From Elioraea tepidiphila DSM 17972 (lineage in GTDB: Bacteria > Pseudomonadota > Alphaproteobacteria > Acetobacterales > Acetobacteraceae): a DNA stretch of 64,000 nucleotides. The notes beneath the pieces are model-generated. The model was given only the letters and a program-made list of their open reading frames with translations. It was not told the DNA's origin and did no database searches. The stretch lies in contig NZ_KB899919.1 of assembly GCF_000378465.1 (NCBI RefSeq), forward strand, positions 1-64,000. Direction: 5' to 3'. The number at the start of each line of letters is the position of its first letter. Within the stretch, counting starts at the first letter, position 1. This document shows, in pieces, positions 51,978-59,809 of this stretch. A program made the translations under genes and the position numbers.

Positions 51978-52880
51978 ATGGACCGCGACATCATCATCTG
52001 CGAGGTCGGGCCCCGCGACGGGCTGCAGAACGCCAGGACCACCATGGCGACGGCCGACAAGCATCGCTGGATCGCCGCCCTCGCCGCCGCCGGGCTGCCC
52101 GAGGTCGAGGTCGGCTCGTTCGTCCGGCCCGACCTCGTGCCACAGCTCGCCGACACCGCCGAGGTGGTCGCCCAGGCCCTGACCCTCCGCGGTATCGTCG
52201 TCGTCGCGCTGGTGCCGAACGCCAAGGGCGCGGAACGCGCGATCGAAGCCGGCGCCCACAAGCTCACCGTGCCGGTCTCGGCCTCGCGCGCGCACAGCCT
52301 TGCGAACGTGCGCATGGAACCGCTCCAGGCGGTCGAGCAGGTGCGCCGGATCATCGAACTCGCCCGCGCCGCCCCGCATCGACCCGCAGTCGAGGTCGGC
52401 ATCTCCACCGCCTTCGGCTGCTCGATGCAGGGCGAGGTGCCCGAGGATGACGTCATCCGGCTCGCCGAGGCGTTGGTCGCCGCGGGTGCCGACGATCTCT
52501 GCCTCTCCGACACGGTCGGCATGGCGAATCCGCGCCAGGTGAAGCGGTTGATCGAGCGCACCCGCGAAGCCGTCGGCGACCGGCTCGGCGCGCTCCATCT
52601 GCACGACACGCGCGGCCGCGCGCTCGCCAACGCGCTCGCCGGTTACGAGGCGGGCATCCGCGCCTTCGACGGCGCGCTCGCCGGTCTCGGCGGCTGTCCC
52701 TTCGCACCCGGCGCCTCCGGCAATGCCGCGACCGAGGACCTCGTCTGGATGTTCGAGGAGATGGGGCTCCGCACCGGCGTCGATCTCGACGGTCTGTTGC
52801 GCGCGCGCGCGATCCTCGCCGAGGCGCTGCCGGGCGAGGCGCTGCACGGGCATCTGCACCAGGTCAAGCGCGCCGCATGA
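51978..52880 (+). CDS. mvaB: Hydroxymethylglutaryl-CoA lyase family protein
   Basis: A 300-residue TIM-barrel lyase. It starts IIICEVGPRDGLQNA (catalytic Arg and metal Asp), has STAFGCSMQGEVPEDDVIRLAEAL, LHLHDTRGRALANALAGYEAG (metal His pair) and the diagnostic GLGGCPFAPGASGNAATEDLV with the catalytic Cys. It would cleave HMG-CoA to acetyl-CoA and acetoacetate, or a related 3-hydroxyacyl-CoA such as citramalyl-CoA. Its TGA overlaps the ATG of a CoA-transferase gene, implying that the free acid is first activated by that partner. Confidence 0.9.
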   Translation: MDRDIIICEVGPRDGLQNARTTMATADKHRWIAALAAAGLPEVEVGSFVRPDLVPQLADTAEVVAQALTLRGIVVVALVPNAKGAERAIEAGAHKLTVPVSASRAHSLANVRMEPLQAVEQVRRIIELARAAPHRPAVEVGISTAFGCSMQGEVPEDDVIRLAEALVAAGADDLCLSDTVGMANPRQVKRLIERTREAVGDRLGALHLHDTRGRALANALAGYEAGIRAFDGALAGLGGCPFAPGASGNAATEDLVWMFEEMGLRTGVDLDGLLRARAILAEALPGEALHGHLHQVKRAA

Positions 52881-54073
52881 GCGCGCCGCTGCCGCTCGAG
52901 GGCATCCGCGTCGTCGAGATGACCCACATGGTGATGGGCCCGACCTGCGGGCTGGTGCTCGCCGATCTGGGCGCCGACGTGATCAAGGTCGAGCCGCTGG
53001 AGGGCGACAACACGCGCAGGCTGGTGGGGGCCGGTGCCGGCTTCTTCCCGATCTCAAACCGCAACAAGCGTTCGATCGCGATCGACCTGAAGGATCCGCG
53101 CGGCCGCGACGCCATCCTGAAGCTCGTCTCGACTGCCGACGTGTTCAGCGAGAACTTCCGCCCCGGCGCGCTCGACAGGCTCGGCTTCGGCTGGCAGGCA
53201 CTGTCGCAGCTCAATCCGCGCCTGATCTATGTCTCGCACAAGGGGTTCCAGGACGGGCCCTATGCGCATCGCGTCGCGCTCGACGAGGTTGTGCAGATGA
53301 TGGGCGGGCTCGCGTGGATGACCGGCCCGCCCGGCCAGCCGCTGCGCGCGGGCTCGTCGGTGAACGACATCATGGGCGGGATGTTCGGCGCGATCGGCGC
53401 CCTCGCCGCGCTGAACGAGCGCCACCGCACGGGGCGCGGGCGGCACATCGCCGCCTCGCTGTTCGAGAACACGGTGATGCTGGTCGCCCAGCACATGGCG
53501 CAGCACGCGATCACCGGAGAGCCGCTCAAGCCGATGTCGGTGCGCGTCGCCGCCTGGGGCGTCTACGACATCATGGCCACCGCCGACGGCGAGAAGGTGT
53601 TCGTCGGCGTCGTGACGGACACGCAATGGGGGGTGTTCTGCCGCGAATTCGGCTTCGCCGACCTCGCTGACGATCCGCGCATCGCCACCAACACGGGGCG
53701 GGTGCAGAGCCGCGACTGGCTGATCCCCGAACTCCAGAAGCGGCTCGGCGTGTTCGACGCGGCGACGCTGTCGGCGCGGTTCGAGGCGATGGGCCTGCCC
53801 TTCGCCCCGATCGTGCGGCCCGAGCAGCTGTTCGACGATCCGCACCTGAACGCCTCGGGCGGTCTGCTGCCGATCTCGCTGCCGGACGGGCGCAAGGCCA
53901 AGCTGCCGGCGCTGCCGATCGCGCTCGACGGCGAGCGCCCGGGCGTGCGGCTCGATGCGCCGAAGGTGGGCGAGCACGGGCGCGCGGTGCTGGCCGAGGC
54001 CGGGTTCGGTGCGGACGAGATCGAGGCGCTGATCGCAGCCGGCGTGGTGCGGATCGCCGAGGGTTGGCGCTGA
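52877..54073 (+). CDS. CaiB/BaiF (class III) CoA-transferase
   Basis: A 398-residue protein with LEGIRVVEMTHMVMGPTCGLVLADLGADVIKVEPLEGD at the N-terminus, FFPISNRNKRSIAIDLKDPRGRD, RAGSSVNDIMGGMFGAIGALAALNERHRTGRGRHI and a C-terminal GEHGRAVLAEAGF, all typical of class III CoA-transferases. It moves CoA between carboxylates. The ATGA coupling to an HMG-CoA-lyase-type gene suggests activation of a dicarboxylic acid (HMG, citramalate, itaconate-like) from succinyl-CoA or acetyl-CoA followed by cleavage. The transcript probably ends in the hairpin at 54084. Confidence 0.92.
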   Translation: MSAPLPLEGIRVVEMTHMVMGPTCGLVLADLGADVIKVEPLEGDNTRRLVGAGAGFFPISNRNKRSIAIDLKDPRGRDAILKLVSTADVFSENFRPGALDRLGFGWQALSQLNPRLIYVSHKGFQDGPYAHRVALDEVVQMMGGLAWMTGPPGQPLRAGSSVNDIMGGMFGAIGALAALNERHRTGRGRHIAASLFENTVMLVAQHMAQHAITGEPLKPMSVRVAAWGVYDIMATADGEKVFVGVVTDTQWGVFCREFGFADLADDPRIATNTGRVQSRDWLIPELQKRLGVFDAATLSARFEAMGLPFAPIVRPEQLFDDPHLNASGGLLPISLPDGRKAKLPALPIALDGERPGVRLDAPKVGEHGRAVLAEAGFGADEIEALIAAGVVRIAEGWR

Positions 54074-54083
54074 TCCGGCGGGC

Positions 54084-54128
54084 TCATACCCGGCGCACGA
54101 AGGTTTCACCTTCGTGCGCCGGGTATGA
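54084..54128. terminator. Perfect 21-bp hairpin after CoA-transferase gene
   Basis: A perfect 21-bp inverted repeat (arms 54084-54104 and 54108-54128, beginning TCATACCCGGCGCAC) surrounds a TTC loop, starting eleven bases after the stop. There is no T-run, but the stem is exceptionally stable. Convergent genes on both sides fit a bidirectional transcription stop. Confidence 0.6.
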
Positions 54129-54169
54129 GGTTTCCTTTGGCGCGCAGCCGCCACACCAGCCCTGCGCGC

Positions 54170-54212
54170 GATCCCGGGCCGCCAAAGGTCAAACCTTTGG
54201 CGGCCCGGGATC
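54170..54212. terminator. Perfect 20-bp hairpin before psiE 3' end
   Basis: A second perfect inverted repeat (20-bp arms 54170-54189 and 54193-54212, beginning GATCCCGGGCCGCC, loop CAA) touches the psiE stop codon. Between the two hairpins GCGCGCAG and CTGCGCGC form a smaller third one. Together they fill the gap between the convergent genes. Confidence 0.6.
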
Positions 54213-54696
54213 AGCCGTCCTGCGTCCGGCCGATCCGTTCGCGCCGGTCCTGATCGCGCACCAGCCAGTAGACGATGCCGAGGGCGAGGATCGCCGCCGC
54301 GAGCGCGAACATCTTCCCGGGCTCGGTGTCGTTCAGGTCGAGGATGATCACCTTCCGCACCACGGCGAGCATGGCGATCAGCACCACGACGCGCACCTGC
54401 ACCACGCCGAAGCGCCGCTCCGTCGCGACCAGCAGCGACCGCTTGAACTCAAGCGCGATGATCACGGTGAAGATCGCGCCGAACACGGTCTGGAACACGA
54501 CCGGATCGGTCGGATCGAACAGGTCGGGCCATGCCGCCAGCGCCACCACGCGCAGCAGCAGGTTCCAGAGCGCGGCGAGGATGATCGCGGCGATCAGGGT
54601 CGTCAGCACAAGAATGACGGCGTGCTCGAACTTCTCGTAGAGATCGAGGCGCCGCCAGAGCGCCCGGCCCGAGGGCGGCGCCTTGTCGTCCGTCAT
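54211..54696 (-). CDS. psiE: PsiE-family phosphate-starvation-inducible membrane protein
   Basis: A 161-residue protein with four predicted helices: AVILVLTTLIAAIILAALWNLLLRV, then VVFQTVFGAIFTVIIALEFKRSLL, VRVVVLIAMLAVVRKVIIL and MFALAAAILALGIVYWLVRD. The EFKRSL and VRKVIILD segments are PsiE family hallmarks. The function is unknown; the name comes from phosphate-starvation induction in E. coli. ATG 54696 overlaps the TGA of the HtrA-type protease gene (ATGA), so it is translated together with the protease. No pho box was recognisable. Confidence 0.88.
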   Translation of the reverse strand: MTDDKAPPSGRALWRRLDLYEKFEHAVILVLTTLIAAIILAALWNLLLRVVALAAWPDLFDPTDPVVFQTVFGAIFTVIIALEFKRSLLVATERRFGVVQVRVVVLIAMLAVVRKVIILDLNDTEPGKMFALAAAILALGIVYWLVRDQDRRERIGRTQDG

Positions 54697-55820
54697 CGTC
54701 CCGCCTCCAGCACCAGCTGCACGTCCATCCTCCGCCCGTCGCGCATCAGCGTCACCGTGACCTCCGCGCCGGGAGAGAAGCGGTCGAGCGCATTCAGCAG
54801 ATCCGCCACGCGTGCCACCGGTCGCCCGTCCACGGCGACGATCACGTCGCCCGGCTCGAACGCGCCGTCGCCGCCGAGCCTGGCAGGGCGAAGACCGGCA
54901 CGCGCGGCCGGCGAACCGCGCTCCACCTCGAGCACGAACACCCCCTCGATGCCGTAGCGCCGCGCCAGCGCGGCGTTGAGCTGATGCTCGACGCGGATGC
55001 CGAGGGCCGGGCGGACATAGCGGCCGGTGGCGATGAGCTGCGGCACCACACGATTGACGGTATCGACCGGGACAGCGAAGCCGATGCCCGCGGAGGCGCC
55101 GGAGGGGCTGAAGATCGCGGTGTTCACGCCGATCAGCCGACCCGCCGAGTCGAGCAGCGGCCCGCCCGAGTTGCCGGGATTGATCGCCGCGTCGGTCTGG
55201 ATCAGGCCCTCGATCGCGCCGCCCGTGTCGGTCGGCAATTCGCGGTTCAGCGCCGAGACGATGCCGGTCGTGAGCGTCCAGTCCAGCCCGAACGGGTTGC
55301 CGATCGCGAACACCTTCTGGCCGACGCGCAGGTCATGGCTCGTCCCCACCGGCAGCGGCGCCGGGCGGTCGGCGCCGAGGCCGATCCGCAGCACCGCAAG
55401 ATCGTGCGCCGGGCTGGAGCCGACCAGGGTGGCAGCAAAGGCACGCCCGTCGGCGAGGCGCACTGTCGCGCCGCTCGCCCCCGCGACGACGTGATGGTTG
55501 GTGACGACGTGGCCGAGGCGGTCCCACAGGAACCCCGACCCCGTGCCGCGCGGCACCTGCAAGGCATTGCGCGTCCAGGGGTCCACCACGCGCTGCACGG
55601 TGGCGATGAACACCACCGAATCCCGCGCCGCCTCGAACAGCGCGATGGTCGCCTGCTCGTCGGCGGCGAGATCGCCGCGCGGGGTGACCGTGCGCGGCTC
55701 GGCCCGCGAGGCGATCAGCTCGATCTGCATGAGCGGGATGGCATGCCACGCGGCCACCAGCACAAGCCCGGCCGCCGTTGCCGCGAGCAGCCGGGGGGCG
55801 AAACGATCAGAGTGAGGCAT
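54693..55820 (-). CDS. HtrA/Deg-type serine protease with one PDZ domain
   Basis: A 375-residue protein with an N-terminal membrane anchor (residues about 9-28). The trypsin-like domain has the triad His in VVTNHHVVAGA, Asp in PAHDLAVLRIG and Ser in AAINPGNSGGPLLD. One C-terminal PDZ domain (RPALGIRVEHQL, VFVLEVERGSPAARAGLRP, FEPGDVIVAVDGRPV) follows. This DegS-like layout suggests a periplasm-facing protease for quality control or signalling. I chose ATG 55820 because GGGAG lies six bases upstream; ATG 55826 has no spacing. Its stop overlaps psiE, and marC ends 41 bases upstream. Confidence 0.92.
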   Translation of the reverse strand: MPHSDRFAPRLLAATAAGLVLVAAWHAIPLMQIELIASRAEPRTVTPRGDLAADEQATIALFEAARDSVVFIATVQRVVDPWTRNALQVPRGTGSGFLWDRLGHVVTNHHVVAGASGATVRLADGRAFAATLVGSSPAHDLAVLRIGLGADRPAPLPVGTSHDLRVGQKVFAIGNPFGLDWTLTTGIVSALNRELPTDTGGAIEGLIQTDAAINPGNSGGPLLDSAGRLIGVNTAIFSPSGASAGIGFAVPVDTVNRVVPQLIATGRYVRPALGIRVEHQLNAALARRYGIEGVFVLEVERGSPAARAGLRPARLGGDGAFEPGDVIVAVDGRPVARVADLLNALDRFSPGAEVTVTLMRDGRRMDVQLVLEAGR

Positions 55821-55861
55821 CGTCATCTCCCTGGGCCGGCATGGCGTCGCGCGGCACGTGC

Positions 55862-56536
55862 TCAGCCGGGCGGCCGTGCGGCCATGATCGGCGTCAGCAC
55901 ATCCGTGACGCCGGCGATCAGGATCTGCACCCCCACCGCGAGCAGCAGGAAGGCGGCAAGCCGGCTCAGCACGCGCGAGCCGGTGTGCCCCAGCCAGGCG
56001 GCGATGCGCGGCGCATAGCGATAGGCGCCGAGGATGGTCGCCGCCATCGCGACCGCGGCAAGGCTCGCCCCGGCGGCGAAGGCAAGCAGGCCGCGATCGA
56101 AGGGGGGGCGTGTCGCGCCGAGCGCGATGCAGACCGCGATCGTGCCGGGCCCCGTGGTGAACGGCAGGGTGAGCGGAAAGAACGCCGCCTCGTCGCCGAT
56201 CGCGCGCGAGGTCGCCTCGTCGCGCTTGCGCTCCTCGCGCTTCTCGGGCGCGGAGAGCAGGTTGAACGCCCAGAGCGAGAGCACGAGGCCACCGGCGATG
56301 CGCACCGCGGCGAGGCTGATGCCGAAGAAGCCGAGGATGAAGGATCCGCCCCACATCGCCACCAGCATCACGATCAGCGAATAGGTCGCGACCTTGCGGG
56401 CGAGCCGGGCGAGCGCGCGATCATCGAGCCCGCCAGCCGCCTCGTTGAAGATGAACGCGCCGGCGATCGGGTTCACGATCGAGAAGAGCGCCGGATAGAC
56501 CAGCAGGAACGTCTCGAGGAGGGCGCTCGGCAGCAT
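55862..56536 (-). CDS. MarC-family integral membrane protein
   Basis: A 224-residue protein with six predicted helices and MarC landmarks: LLVYPALFSIVNPIAGAFIFNEA at the N-terminus, AAVRIAGGLVLSLWAFNLLSA in helix 3, and FFPLTLPFTTGPGTIAVCIALGA, the most conserved loop. The family was once linked to multiple antibiotic resistance, but its function remains unknown. It lies three bases after the cyclase gene and 41 before the HtrA gene, all on the minus strand. Confidence 0.9.
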   Translation of the reverse strand: MLPSALLETFLLVYPALFSIVNPIAGAFIFNEAAGGLDDRALARLARKVATYSLIVMLVAMWGGSFILGFFGISLAAVRIAGGLVLSLWAFNLLSAPEKREERKRDEATSRAIGDEAAFFPLTLPFTTGPGTIAVCIALGATRPPFDRGLLAFAAGASLAAVAMAATILGAYRYAPRIAAWLGHTGSRVLSRLAAFLLLAVGVQILIAGVTDVLTPIMAARPPG

Positions 56537-56539
56537 GCG

Positions 56540-59500
56540 TCAGGGAACAGCCGGTACGAGGTCACGCGCGATGCAGAGATCGCCGAGCGTCGGATCGGCG
56601 CCCTCCGCGATCAGCCGCTCGATCAGCACGGTGAGCCGCGCGACGACGCTGCGGTCGCCCCGCGCCGCCTCGATCAGCGCGCGCAGCGCCCAGAGACCGG
56701 CGCCGCGCGCGGCCGCGCGGTCCGCGATCGCCGCGGCCGACTCCGCGACCGGCAGCCCGGCGGCTCGGCGCGCGACCAGCGCCAATCGCGCGACCTCGGA
56801 CGAGTAGAGCGCGACCCCCGTCGCCGCCGCAATCCGCTCGGCCTCTTCCAGGAGGCCGAGCGCCGCGTGCGGTCGGCCCTCCTCCAGCCGTGCCTCGGCG
56901 GCAAGGCCCAGCGCGTAGGGGACGAGCTGCAACGCCCCGGTCGCGCGATACGCCGCGACCGCGGCCTCGATCCGTTCCGCCCGCTCGGACGGTGCCGCCT
57001 CGATCGCGCCCGCCGCGATCACCGCGCACCAGGCCGACCAGTAGGGAAACCCGTGCTGGGCGGCGATGCGCAGCACCTCCTCGGCGCGCTCGGCCGCGCG
57101 CATGCGGTCGCGCGCGATCAGCCGGCGCAGCCCGTCCACCGCCAGCACATGCGCGAGCGTGTGCGGATGGGCGAGGCGGCGCGCATGGGTCTCGGCCTCG
57201 GCGGCGTGGCTGTCGGAGGCGGCGAGATGCCCGCCGATCATCTGGCTCCAGGCGAGGTGCGAGAGCACGACCCCGGCCGGGTCCGATCCGTAGGCGAAGC
57301 GGTGATGCTCGTGCCGCGCGGCGTCGTAGCGCGTCAGCACCTCGGTGTAGTGGCGGTCGGCCTCGGCGTGCTCGCCGCGCAGCAGATGCGCGAGCCCGAG
57401 CACGCGATGCACCTGGATCAGCCGATCCTCGTCGCCCGCGATGCCGAGCATCCGTTGGCCGAGCGCGAGCGCGCGCGGGATGTCGCCGCGCACCATCGAG
57501 TAGGTGTTGAGCCCCCAGAGGGCGGCGAACATGGCCGGGTGATCGGCCTCGCCGATCCCCTCGAGAATCGTCACCGCCTCGGCATAGGCGGCCTCCAGCT
57601 CCGGCGCGGCATTGCCCTTCACCGCGAGCTCCTGCCCGCCGATGCGGATCAGGAGCTCGGCGCGGCGCAGCGATTGCGGCCCGCCCGGCAGGCGCCGCAC
57701 CAGCCCCTCGGCATGTTTCAGCAGCCGCAGCGCATCCGCGTTCGCCGACTGTGTGGCCGCGCGCTCCCCCGCGCGGGTCCACCAGGTGATCGCCTCGTCG
57801 ATCTCGCCGGCGGCTTCCAGGTGCTGCGCCGGCAGTTCGGGCCGCGCCTCCACCAGCGGGCGGAACTCGGCGAGCAGCAGCCCGGCGACGCGCGCATGCA
57901 CCGCCCGCCTGCGCGCACGCAACAGCGAGTGATAGGCGGCATCCCGCACCAGCGCGTGGCGGAAGCTGTGGGTCGCGCCCGAAGCCGCGGTCTCGTGCAC
58001 CAGCCCTGCCGCGACCAGCGTCTCCACCGCCTCGGCGACCGTGGGCTCGTCCATCTCCAGCACGCGCGCGAGCAGGGGCACGGCGAACTCGCGCCCGATC
58101 ACGGCCGCGACCTGCGCGACGGGGCGCGCCTCGCCGAGCGCATCGAGCCGGGCGAGCAGCGAGTCGTTCAGCGACGAGGCGCGGCTCAGGATGTCCGTGC
58201 CGCGGCCCTGCGCCTTCGCCTCACGCCAGAGCTGCACCAGTTCCTCGGCGAACAGCGGGTTGCCCTCGGCGCGCTCGGCGATCAGGCCGCGCGCCTCGGC
58301 ATCCAACGCGCCATCCGGATCAAGGTTGGCGATCAGCCCCTCGATCGCGCTGCCGGGCAGCGGCGCGAGCGCCAGCATTCCGGCGCGGCCGAGCGCGGGC
58401 GGCGGCTCGAAGCCCTGGGCACGCGCGGTCAGCACGAGCAGCACCGGCAAGCGACGCGCCTCCTCGGCGAGCGTGGCGATCACCGTGCGCGAGGCGTCAT
58501 CGGCCCAGTGCGCGTCCTCGACCACCAGCGCCGCGGGCCGGCGGCTGCCGGCCGCGCGCACCAGCGCCAGCAGCGCGAGCGCAACGCGGCGCAGCCGCTC
58601 CGCCGCGCCGATCCCCGGCAGCGCGGGCAGGGGCGCGCGCGGATCGATCAGCGGCCGGAGCAGCGCGGCCGCCTCGTCGTCGACCCCGCCGCCGCGCAGG
58701 ACCGCCTCCAGCCGCGCGGCAGGATCGGCGCCGCCCAGCACCGCGCGCACCAGGTCGCGCGCCGGCAGGAGCGGGTTGGTCGCGCCCTCGGGCTGGCAGA
58801 ACGCCGCATGCCAGAGCCCGCCCGTCGCCGCCACGGTGCGGCGCAGATGCCCGATCAGCGCCGACTTGCCGATCCCGGGCTCGCCCACCAGCGCGAGCGC
58901 CCGGCCCTTGCCCGACATCGCGTCGCGCCAGCGCGCATCGAGCAGGGCCTGCTCCTGCTCGCGGCCGTAGAGCCGATCCGCGCGCAGCGGCCGCGTGCGA
59001 CCCACGCCGAAGATCGGCCCGGCCACGCGGTAGAGCGCGACGCGGCTCGCGTGGCCCGGCGCCTCCATCTCGCCGGCGGGGACGAAGGCGAAACGGTGCG
59101 CCGCGAGCGCCTGTACCGACGCGGTGGTGACGATGCTGTCGGGCTCGGCGCGGCCCTGCAGTCGTGCGGCGAGATTGGGCGCATCGCCGACGATGTCGGC
59201 CTCGGCGCGCGGATCGTGCGCGCCGAGGCGGCCGACCACGACGATCCCGGCCTCGATGCCGATCCGCACCGACACCCGCTGGCCCTGCGCAAGCCCCGCC
59301 GCGTTCAGCGCATCGACGGCGTCGAGCACCGCAAGACAGCCCGAGATCGCGCGCGCGGTGTCGTCCTCGCGCGCGCGCGGGAAGCCCCAGTAGGCCAGGA
59401 TGCCGTCGCCGAGGAAGCGGGCGATGTAGCCGCCATGCGCCTCGATCGCCGCACCGGCCGCGCGCCGGTAGGCGACGATCAGCTCGCTCATGTCCTCGGG

Positions 59501-59638
59501 GTCGAGCATCGCGGCGAGCCGCGACGAGCCGACCATGTCGATGAAGGCGACCGTCACCTGCCGCCGCTCGGCCTCGTCCTGCGGCAGCCATGCGGAGCCT
59601 GCGGGCAGGCCGACGGAGGAGGATCGGTCCGAGGTCAT
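56540..59638 (-). CDS. Class III nucleotide cyclase fused to NTPase and TPR-like domains
   Basis: A 1032-residue soluble protein. The N-terminal adenylate/guanylate cyclase domain (about 25-190) has VTVAFIDMVGSSRL (first metal Asp), FLGDGILAYWGFP (second metal Asp) and EADIVGDAPNLAARLQG. A P-loop STAND-type NTPase (about 225-550) has VGREPGIGKS-like GEPGIGKSAL (Lys258) and ALVVEDAHWADDAS. A long helical TPR-like region follows to the end. Such proteins combine cAMP (or cGMP) synthesis with a ligand- or protein-sensing ATPase switch. A perfect CRP-type palindrome sits nine bases before the start. It is divergent from the subtilase/radical-SAM cassette. The ATG 59638 start gives a cyclase domain close to the N-terminus. 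Confidence 0.88.
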   Translation of the reverse strand: MTSDRSSSVGLPAGSAWLPQDEAERRQVTVAFIDMVGSSRLAAMLDPEDMSELIVAYRRAAGAAIEAHGGYIARFLGDGILAYWGFPRAREDDTARAISGCLAVLDAVDALNAAGLAQGQRVSVRIGIEAGIVVVGRLGAHDPRAEADIVGDAPNLAARLQGRAEPDSIVTTASVQALAAHRFAFVPAGEMEAPGHASRVALYRVAGPIFGVGRTRPLRADRLYGREQEQALLDARWRDAMSGKGRALALVGEPGIGKSALIGHLRRTVAATGGLWHAAFCQPEGATNPLLPARDLVRAVLGGADPAARLEAVLRGGGVDDEAAALLRPLIDPRAPLPALPGIGAAERLRRVALALLALVRAAGSRRPAALVVEDAHWADDASRTVIATLAEEARRLPVLLVLTARAQGFEPPPALGRAGMLALAPLPGSAIEGLIANLDPDGALDAEARGLIAERAEGNPLFAEELVQLWREAKAQGRGTDILSRASSLNDSLLARLDALGEARPVAQVAAVIGREFAVPLLARVLEMDEPTVAEAVETLVAAGLVHETAASGATHSFRHALVRDAAYHSLLRARRRAVHARVAGLLLAEFRPLVEARPELPAQHLEAAGEIDEAITWWTRAGERAATQSANADALRLLKHAEGLVRRLPGGPQSLRRAELLIRIGGQELAVKGNAAPELEAAYAEAVTILEGIGEADHPAMFAALWGLNTYSMVRGDIPRALALGQRMLGIAGDEDRLIQVHRVLGLAHLLRGEHAEADRHYTEVLTRYDAARHEHHRFAYGSDPAGVVLSHLAWSQMIGGHLAASDSHAAEAETHARRLAHPHTLAHVLAVDGLRRLIARDRMRAAERAEEVLRIAAQHGFPYWSAWCAVIAAGAIEAAPSERAERIEAAVAAYRATGALQLVPYALGLAAEARLEEGRPHAALGLLEEAERIAAATGVALYSSEVARLALVARRAAGLPVAESAAAIADRAAARGAGLWALRALIEAARGDRSVVARLTVLIERLIAEGADPTLGDLCIARDLVPAVP

Positions 59639-59646
59639 CGGTGCGA

Positions 59647-59662
59647 TGTGATCCAGATCACA
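59647..59662. promoter_or_regulatory. Perfect CRP/FNR-type palindrome in divergent promoter region
   Basis: TGTGATCCAGATCACA matches the CRP consensus TGTGA-N6-TCACA exactly and is symmetric over seven bases on each side. It ends nine bases upstream of the cyclase start codon and lies about 150 bases upstream of the subtilase start, in the 171-base divergent gap. At that distance it would overlap the cyclase 5' leader (repression) and could activate the cassette. Binding is inferred from sequence only. Confidence 0.65.
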
Positions 59663-59809
59663 CTGGCCGTGGCCGCGCAACCTTAGCGTCGCGCCGCGCC
59701 GTCATCCGGTGTCGCCGCTCTCGCCCCGCAAGCGTGGATCGACACGCCCGCCTGGGCAGAGCAGCATCGTGCCGCATCGGCCGGGTTCGGGCCAGGGGGA
59801 TTGCGTAGC

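Noticed and set aside
55778-59686. A 1302-codon plus-strand frame opposite marC and the cyclase gene
   Set aside because: It is low-complexity Arg/Ala/Gln sequence without family motifs and covers two well-supported genes on the other strand.
59590-59808. A 72-codon plus-strand frame spanning the CRP-type site
   Set aside because: It starts inside the cyclase gene in antisense, is very Arg-rich and shows no codon preference or ribosome site. It is a shadow frame.
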